Shown one piece after another: positions 1 to 9,100 of a DNA stretch of 9,847 nucleotides. The notes under the pieces were generated by a model. It was given only the letters and a program-made list of their open reading frames with translations, had not been told where the DNA came from and made no database searches. The DNA comes from JAGMES01 sp023128035 (GTDB lineage Bacteria; Bacillota; Halanaerobiia; DY22613): assembly GCA_030627905.1 (NCBI GenBank), contig DAOVRZ010000146.1, forward strand, positions 1 through 9,847, given 5' to 3'. The stretch's first letter is position 1, and every line of letters starts with the position of its first letter. The position numbers and the translations under genes were made by a program.

Positions 1-115
1 ATCTCCTTCGATAATTAGCGTTGTTGGCACATTATAACCAATATTAGCTTCACTCATCTGACCTAATATAAAAATTCTCATTTGAGCAGAAGATAATGGA
101 TAATACTCTCTCTCT
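1..115 (-). other. Condensation domain C4, N-terminal fragment (module 4)
   Basis: The first roughly 38 residues of another C domain, opening with YYPLSSAQMRIF and running off the window. The SSAQMR form matches C2 and points to an LCL domain, as expected after a carrier without epimerization. It shows that the chain is elongated beyond Asp in the same polypeptide. The catalytic motif is not in view. Confidence 0.9.
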
Positions 116-3100
116 TCCGTCTTTTCAATAGATATATAACTACTCTGTTCTATATCTTTAATATGATCAGCAATTTCTTTAATCGTCGGCATTTTAAAAA
201 TCGCTAATAAAGACATCTCTATATCCATATCTCTATACAACCTGGAGGCAAACTGTATCACTCTTATAGAATGTCCTCCAAGTTCAAAGAAGTTATCATG
301 AATTCCAATCTGCTCTATTCTCAATAAATCTGACCAAATATTAGCGATTTTCTCTTCAATCTGGTTTGTCGGTGCCACATATTTTGATTCTAAATTAATA
401 TTTTCAAGTGGCGAAGGTAATCTACCCCGATCTAGTTTACCATTTGCGGTCATCGGCAGAGCTTCTAATTGAACAAAATAAGCTGGAATCATATATTCAG
501 GCAATTCTCTTCCCAAAAAGTTTTTCATCATCAAAACAGTCACTTCTTCATCTGCAACAATATAAGCTGTAAGATAGATATTACCATCTGCATCTTCATT
601 ATCAATAATCACTGCATCTTTAACAGACGAATAACTCAATAAATGCTTTCTTATCTCTCCAACTTCAACTCTAAATCCTCTTATCTTAATCTGATGGTCT
701 ATTCTCCCGACAAACTCTACAGAACCGTCTACTAGAAATCTGGCAAGGTCACCTGTCTTATACAATCTTTCTCCCAAGATAATCCCATAAGGATTATCAA
801 TAAATGGGTTCTCGATAAAACGTTCCTCAGTTAGTAACTGATTATTAATATATCCTCTAGCCAATCCATCACCAGAAATGCATAATTCTCCAATAACCCC
901 TACTGGTTGCAGCTGATTATTTTGATTTAAAATATATGCCTGCATATTACTGTTCGGCCTACCGATTGTCGGCCTCTTAGCAAAAGTCGAAAAACTTTTC
1001 TGATCAATCATTTTACTCAAACAACCAATTGTAGTTTCCGTTGGCCCATAATGATTCATAAATACTATTTTTGGATATTTTTTAAGATATACTTCCAAAT
1101 CATTTACTCTAATTTTCTCCCCACCCAAAACAATCATTCTGAGAGCACTCAAACTTGAACTATCTATAAATTTAGGACTATTGATCAACATATTAAACAT
1201 AGTTGGTGTTAGCTTGATTAGAGTAATCAAGTTTTTAGCCAGATAATCAATCAACAAATTACCATCTTTGTATAGATTATCTGAAACGATATGTAGACTA
1301 GCTCCGCTTACTAAAGTTGACCAAAATACCGTATAGCCTAAATCAAAAGCATAAGATGAGAGCATAATTGAAGAATCTTCTGCCCTTATTTTAGCCTGAC
1401 TAATAAACCAACTTAGATAATTAACTAATGATTGGTGTTCAACCGCTACCCCCTTAGGTTTTCCAGTAGAACCTGAAGTATAGATAATATAAGCAAGATC
1501 CCTATGACTATTAACTTGATGAGTATTAGGACAATTTTCAGTATATTGAAGATTATCAAGATACAATCGTTCAATCTCTAAACTATTGGCTTTTTGTAAT
1601 TTAGATTGGGTTAAAAGAATCTTTGTTCCTGAATCATCAAGCATGTACTTAATTCGTTCATCTGGATATTCTAAGTCAATTGGCAGATAAACACCTCCTG
1701 CCTTTAAAACACCCAATATCCCAATCACCATCTGGGCTGAGCGCTCAACCAAAATTCCTACCGGTGACTGACTAACACCTTTATCTCTCAAAATACTTGC
1801 CAGATAATTTGCCTTTGCATTTATTTGGCGATAGGTATATTTTTCATCTTCACCTATAACCGCTATATTCTCCGGTGTTCTTTCTACTTGTTCTTCAAAT
1901 AATTGCTGAATTGTCTTTTCTTGCGGATAGTTTATTTTTGTATCGTTAAAGGCAACTAACAACTCCTGTTTCTCATCTTCTCCAATCATCTCAATTTCTG
2001 AAAGAAGTAATTCAGAATTCTGAACCAATTGTGCGATTAAATTATTCAAGTGCTGAGAGATAAGATTTATTTCATTAGAACTAAATAATTGTGTGTTATA
2101 TGTCAATTTCACTATAGTTGTTTGATTACTCCACACTACAACTGCTAGATCATAGTTAGATAATGAATAAGTAAAATCAAAAGAGATTTTGAAACCAATA
2201 TCTTTTAGTTCCAGCTCACTGAAAGGATAATTTTCAAATAGAAAAAGTGTATTAAATAACGGATAAGCATTATCTATATTACTTAGTTTTTGTATTTCTG
2301 CTAATGAAATATATCTTTGTTCTCTAATCTCCACAAGTTCACGATTTATATCAGCTAACATTTCTTTGACTGTATAATCTTCCTTGTTCCTAGTTACTAC
2401 TGGAAGTGTATTGATAAACAATCCGACTATCTTTTCAACTCCAGCTATCTCTCCAGGTCTGCCAGAGACTGTCATTCCAAAGCAGCTTTCTTGTGTATTG
2501 TTATATCTCTGAAGTAAAATTCCCCAAGCAGTTTGAATCAGGACATTCATGGTTATATTATTTTTCTGGCAGAACTGATTGATCTTCGCAGTTCTTTCCT
2601 GATCAAATTCCATTTGCAATGTTTCTGCTTCTGATATAATCTCTGTTTCGCTAAAATTTCTAGTAACTGGTAGAAGTGTCGGTTCTATAAAATCATGCAA
2701 ATAACTTTTCCAAAATGTAAGACTTTTTTTCCGATCATGCTTATTAAACCATTCTAAATAATCGCTAAAATCCACTGCTGGCTTAGGTGGCAAATTGGTA
2801 TCTTTCTTTAAAATAGAATATATTTCTAAAAGAGATTGATTAACTATTGGCACGCTCCAACCATCTAATAAGATATGGTGGAAAGACCAACAAACGTAAT
2901 ATTTCTCCTCTGATAGTTTTATTAAAGATATGCGATTTAAAACTCCACTATTAATATCTAAACCTTCACTCATATCTCTATCTTTGAAATCTTGAATATA
3001 TTTATTCTGCTCAATACTATCTTTATCTGATATATCATGCTCGTGTATCTCTACATCTTTATCCTGCAAAACTATTTGAACTGGTTTTTTAGACTCTTTC

Positions 3101-6100
3101 CAAACAAACTCAGTCCTAAATATTTCATGACGACTAAGGGTTATTGACCATGCCTTTTTAAACAATTCTATAGCAATATCTCCCTCTATAAAATAGCCAA
3201 TTTGTTCACAATAATTAGTTCCCTTTTCATTAGATAAACTGTGAAACAACATTCCTTCCTGCATTGGGGTGAGTGGATTAATCTTTAAAATATTGCTATG
3301 CCTTTTCGTTAAAAGTTCAAATCCCTCAAGATCAAATAAATTCTCTACTCCAAAATCAGAAGGGGTTACAGTAGGCTCAGTTTTATTGACACAATGTTCG
3401 ATCAAATTGAGTAACTGTTCTTTATAGAGCATCTGAAATTCTGCTATCAAGTTATCCTCAATATACTTAGAGTTATAGTCTACTCTTAATTCCAACCTGC
3501 CATTCATACACAATCCTACGACATCAATTAAGTTAACATGACTATTTTCATAATGAATTCCTGTTCCGATCTCCTCGTTGCAGTATGAAAGAATGCTATT
3601 ATCGTTTTTTGCAATGATTCCATCAAACTGCCCCAAGTAATTAAACGAAATCTCAGGATTCAATTGTTGCAATTTTGACTGATTCTGCAAATATCTTGCG
3701 ATTCCATAGTTAATCTTCGGTATCTTACGAAGATTTTCTTTAACATATTTGATTGATTTCTCAATATTCTCCTGTCTTTCAAAATAAACAGGGCATTCAC
3801 TAGTAAACCAGCCTACTGTTCTTGAGATATCTACATTTTCAAATATTTCTTCTCTTCCATGTCCTTCTAAAGTCAATAACAGATTTTCAGATTTCATCAC
3901 TTCCATTAATGAATTAGCTAAAGCGGTCAAGAGAATATCATTAATCTCAGTATTATAAGCAAAGTTAACCTTAGTTAAGAGTTTTTCAGTTTGGACTTCA
4001 TCTAATTGAATGGCTTTTCTTTTGAAATCCTTCCAAAAATTATGCCCAAATTCTGTAGTAGCTAATGATTTAACTTTTGAAATATCTATATTATCCCAGT
4101 ACTCTATGTCGATAGTTTCTTCTTTAACGTATTCATTTAACTTATAACTCCACTCTTTAAAAGAAGTTGTTTTTAGTGGAAGATCTTTCTGAAGCTTAGA
4201 ATTATATAGTTCTTCTAAATCTTCTAAAATTATTCTCCAGGATACACCATCAATTACTAAGTGATGGATAGGAATAAATAATCTTTTTCCATTATTACCA
4301 AGATCAAAAATAACTGCTTTAACTAATAAATTAGTTTCTAAGTCCAAATTATTCTGAAGTTCTTCGCTGATCTGTTTGATTTTCTCTCTTTGAATTTCAT
4401 AAGAATAATCTACTAACTCTATCACGTCTAATTCAAAATTAATTTCATCATTTCTACGATTAAACTGGATAATCTGATCTCCTTCGAACTTATATCCCAT
4501 CCTTAAAGCATCATGAACTTTGATAAGTTTTCTAAACACTTCTTCCAGCAATTCTAAATCCACATCTTTATTTATAATGAATATGTTCGATTGATTCCAG
4601 AAGTTTTGGTGACTAAATTTTTTCTCAAAGAACCACTTTTGAATAGGTGTCAGTAACACTTCTCCTTCTACATCTTCTTGAGAAATTGTGAATTTCTTTT
4701 TACGATAATCTACGTTTTCCAAAAGATTCATAATCATTTTATATCTAAAAATATCTTTAACCGTAATGTTAAATCCTCTTTGACTGGCTCTAGCTACTAT
4801 TTGAATAGCTAAGATTGAATCGCCACCTAGCGCAAAAAAGTTATCATTTATTCCCACATACTCTACTTCCAAGACTTCTGACCATATTCTAGACAAGCTC
4901 TCTTCTGCTTCATTTCGAGGAGCAATATATTCATTAACATTACTTTTTATCTCAGGTCGAGGTAAGGCTTTACGATCAACCTTGCCATTTCTAGTTAATG
5001 GTATGTTTTCAAGTGTGACAAAATATTGAGGAATCATATAGTCAGGCAATTTTTTAGATAGATAACCTTTTAGCTCAGATATTGATATTTCGCCAATAAT
5101 ATATGCTACTAAATACTTATCATCATATTTATCGACCACTACTTCTTTAACTGCTTCATGACTCAATATTTGATTTTCAATCTCACCAAGTTCTATTCTT
5201 ATTCCTCTAATCTTAACTTGTTGATCTATTCTACCTAAAAATTCAATACTTCCATCTGAAAGCCATCTTGCTAGGTCACCTGTTCTGTACATTCGTTCTT
5301 GTGTAATAGGATTAATCGTAAATTTTTCTTTAGTCAGTTCTTCTCTGTTTAAATATCCTCTAGCAAGACTCTTACCAGATATACATAACTCACCTGGAAT
5401 TCCAATCGGTTGTAGTTGATTATTTTTTCCTAGAATATAAATTTGCGTATTATAAATAGGTTTACCGATTGGAATATTAATATCATCTTCGGTAATCTCA
5501 CAAGCTGTTGTTGCTACGGTGTTCTCTGTTGGACCATAATTATTAAAGATTTGATAATTTTTCTGGGTATATAATTTTAACTTATCTCCACCTGTAAGCA
5601 ATCTTCGCAAGGAAGATGTTGTTAAACTCATAAATTGTTCACAAATCTGTGTAGGTAAGAAACTAATCGTAATCTTATTTTCTTCAAAGTAATTGCTAAG
5701 TTTTTCAATATCTAATCTCATCTCTTCACTGATGATATAGATCGTAACACCCGCAATGATGTAAGGGAATATCTCCAAAACCGAAGCATCAAATCCGAAC
5801 CCTGCATATTTAGTGCTTCGATCTGATTCGGTAATTTGATAATAACGATTATGCCAATATGTTGAATTCAATAGTGAGCGATGTTCTATTAATACTCCTT
5901 TAGGCTTACCAGTTGAGCCAGAAGTATAGATCACATATGCTAGATTATTAGTTTGATTGATCATCTCTAGATTTGAACCATCATTTTTGTATAACTCTTC
6001 ATTATCTAAATTTATAATTTCACCCGTAAAATCTATTTTGTTAAGCGATTCAGTAGAAGTTAGACATAAACATGTTTGACTGTCATCAAGCATATATCTT

Positions 6101-9100
6101 ATTCTCTCGACTGGATACGCTGGATCAATTGGTAAATAAGCTCCACCAGCTTTTAAAACTGCTAAAATTCCAACAAACATCTCTATGTTCTGCTCAACTA
6201 TAAGGCCTACAATCTGATCGACTAATACTCCTTTTTCACTTAACACTCTCGCAAGTTGATTAGATTTTTGATTTAAGATTTGATATGTAATTTTTTCATT
6301 CTCAAATACTAAAGCTAACTTATCAGGGGTTCTCTCAACCTGTTCTTCAAACAACTGTGATATAGTTTTATCAGTTGGGATATCCTTAGCTGTATCATTA
6401 AAGGTTTCGAGAATCTGCTTTTTCTCTTCTTCTGATATTATTTCAATATCTTTAATACTTAACTCCGGATTTTTAACTACCTCTCTGATTATATTAGTAT
6501 AATGACCAGCCAATCTTTTGATGGTATCTTCTTTAAATAATTTTGTTCGATATTCAATATCAAAATCGATTCCATTATCATTTTCGACTACATTTAAAGT
6601 TAGATCAAATTTGGCGATTTTATTTTCAAATGGATAAGCTGTGAATTTTAAATTTCCGATGGTTTTTCCGGCAAAGTTAAGATTTTGTAATACAAACACT
6701 GTATCAAATAATGGATTGCGACTTAAATCTCTTTCTAAACCTAATTTTTCTACTAACATTTCAAACTGATAATCCTGATTCTCATAAGCTAATACTGCAT
6801 TCTCTTTGACCTCTGCTAAAAATCCTGCAAAAGTTTTATCATCCGTAGGATAATTTCTCATCGCTAACATATTCACAAACATTCCCATGATCTTCTCTAA
6901 ATCAGGATGTGAGCGATTAGCTAATGGTGAGCCGATTACTATATCTTCTTGTCCAGCATATTTTGCCAATAAAATATTGTATACTGACAATAAAATCATA
7001 TATAGTGTTGTTCCTCTCTCTGCTGCAAGCTCTTTTAATTGACTGGCTAATTCTCTTTCGATCCTAAACTTGCTTACCATCCCAGCAAACTCCATATCTG
7101 CAGGACGAGGATAATCTGTTGGTATATTAAGTACTGGAATATCTTCACTAAAGATATCTAGCCAAAACTTTTCTTGTGTTCTGATTTCTTCAGACTGTAA
7201 AAAATTATTTTGCCATTCTGAAAAATCTTTGTATTGAATCTTTAATTTAGGTAAGTCATTGCCATCATGCAATTGAATAAAATCTTCTATTACTATCTCC
7301 ATTGAAAACCCATCAGAGATTATGTGGTGCATATCAATCATCAACAAATGTTTTGATCTATCTTTTATCTTCAAAAGTTCTACTCTCAATAATGGAGCTT
7401 GGCTTAGTTCAAATGGTTCAATAAATTTTTCAACACTTTTTGCGATTTCATTCTCATTAATTTCAGCATATCTTATATCAAAATCTACATCATCATAAAT
7501 TTTTTGAACTGGTTCTCCATCAATTAAGATAAACGAGCTTCTTAACACCTCATGACGTTCAATTAGTTTCAGGAAAACGTTTGCACATAATTTTAGACTA
7601 TATTCTCCTACTATGTATATAAAACTAGGCATATTATAGGAAACATTATTACCTTCAAGCTGATTTAGTGCAAAAAGACGTTTTTGAGCAGAAGAAAGAG
7701 AGTAATATTCTTTTTTTTCAACAACATTTATATTTACATATCTGGCCTCTTTTTCTCCAAGAATATATTTCGCTAAATCTCTGATAGTTGGTAATCTGAA
7801 AATAATGCGTAGTGGAAGTTCTTTATTGAATTCTTTAGATACTTTTCGTGATAGTTGCATTGCTTTTAAAGAATGTCCACCCAAAGCGAAAAAATCATCA
7901 TTCACCCCGATTTTCTCTACTGCTAATATTTCTGACCAAAAGTCAGCCAGTTTTACTTCAATTTCATTAGTCGGAGCTACATATTCGATTCCTGTCACAA
8001 TCTTATCAGTCGGTTCTGGTAATGCTTTTAGGTCAATCTTACCATTTGATGTTAAAGGTATTTGATCTAATTTTATAAAATATTGTGGGATCATATAGTC
8101 AGGTAAGATTGTTGCTAAGTGTGATCTTAGCTCTACTATGGAAACTTCTCTGACTTCCACTATATATGCGCAAATATATTTAACATTATTTTGATCAGTA
8201 AGAGCTGTGACAACAGCATTTTTGATTCTTTCATGTATCAATAAATGACTTTCAATCTCACCTAGCTCTATTCGAAAGCCTCTAATTTTTACTTGATGAT
8301 CAATCCTACCTAAATACTCCATATCACCATTTGCTAATAGTTTTACCAGATCTCCAGACCGATAAATTCTTTCCCCTAGAACATGTGGATTAAGAACAAA
8401 TTTTTGTTCTGTTAATTCAGGGCGATTTAAATACCCCCTCGCTACACCTGCACCACCAACACATAGCTCACCAGGTACTCCTATCGGCAATAAGTTCATA
8501 TTTTTATCCATGACATATGAGGTTAAAGTTGGTATTGGTTTCCCAATATTGCTAATATTCATTTCAATTTCATAATCCGATATCTCTTTGTATGTTGCAT
8601 GTACAGTGGTTTCTGTAATCCCATACATATTAATCAGTTTTGTTGAAGGATATTTTGCTTTCCAATCCTTTAACTTAAGTGGATTTAAAGCTTCACCTCC
8701 AAAGATCACATATCTTAATCCTAGCTTACTATCTTGATGTTGCAACTCTTCATTAATCAGATTATAAAATGCTGATGGAGTTTGATTTAAAATTGTTACA
8801 CTTTTTTCTTTTAAAAGTTCTAGATATTGAGATGGATTTCTAGCAATCATTTTTGGAATTACTACCAATTTACCACCATATAAGAGTGCACCATACATCT
8901 CCCATACTGAAAAATCAAAACAATACGAATGGAACATCGTCCAAATATCCTGACTATCAAAATCAAATAAACATTTATCATTAAAGAGCAACCTGACTAC
9001 ATTCCGATGTTCAATCATTACACCTTTTGGTCTTCCAGTTGTCCCAGAAGTATAGATTATATAGGCGAGATCAGCAGGATTATTGATATTTTCAAAATTA

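Noticed and set aside
3300..3385. Possible gene boundary between E and C3, where NRPS subunits are often split after an E domain
   Set aside because: The frame is continuous through a short linker with no stop, start or ribosome binding site, so E and C3 are on one polypeptide.
3385..4680. Reading the E domain as another condensation domain because of its HHxxxDG motif
   Set aside because: PIQKWFF, IDGVSW, EGHGRE and NYLGQFD are epimerization motifs, and no A domain follows before the next C domain.
7708..7722. T-rich run resembling a terminator tail
   Set aside because: It encodes lysine and glutamate codons in the T1-C2 linker, has no preceding hairpin that I could see, and lies inside the open frame.
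7805..8065. An 86-codon open frame on the + strand
   Set aside because: It lies antisense to the A1 end and T1 of the NRPS, including the phosphopantetheine site region. Its translation shows no recognisable domain, and it is best explained as a shadow of the conserved coding strand.
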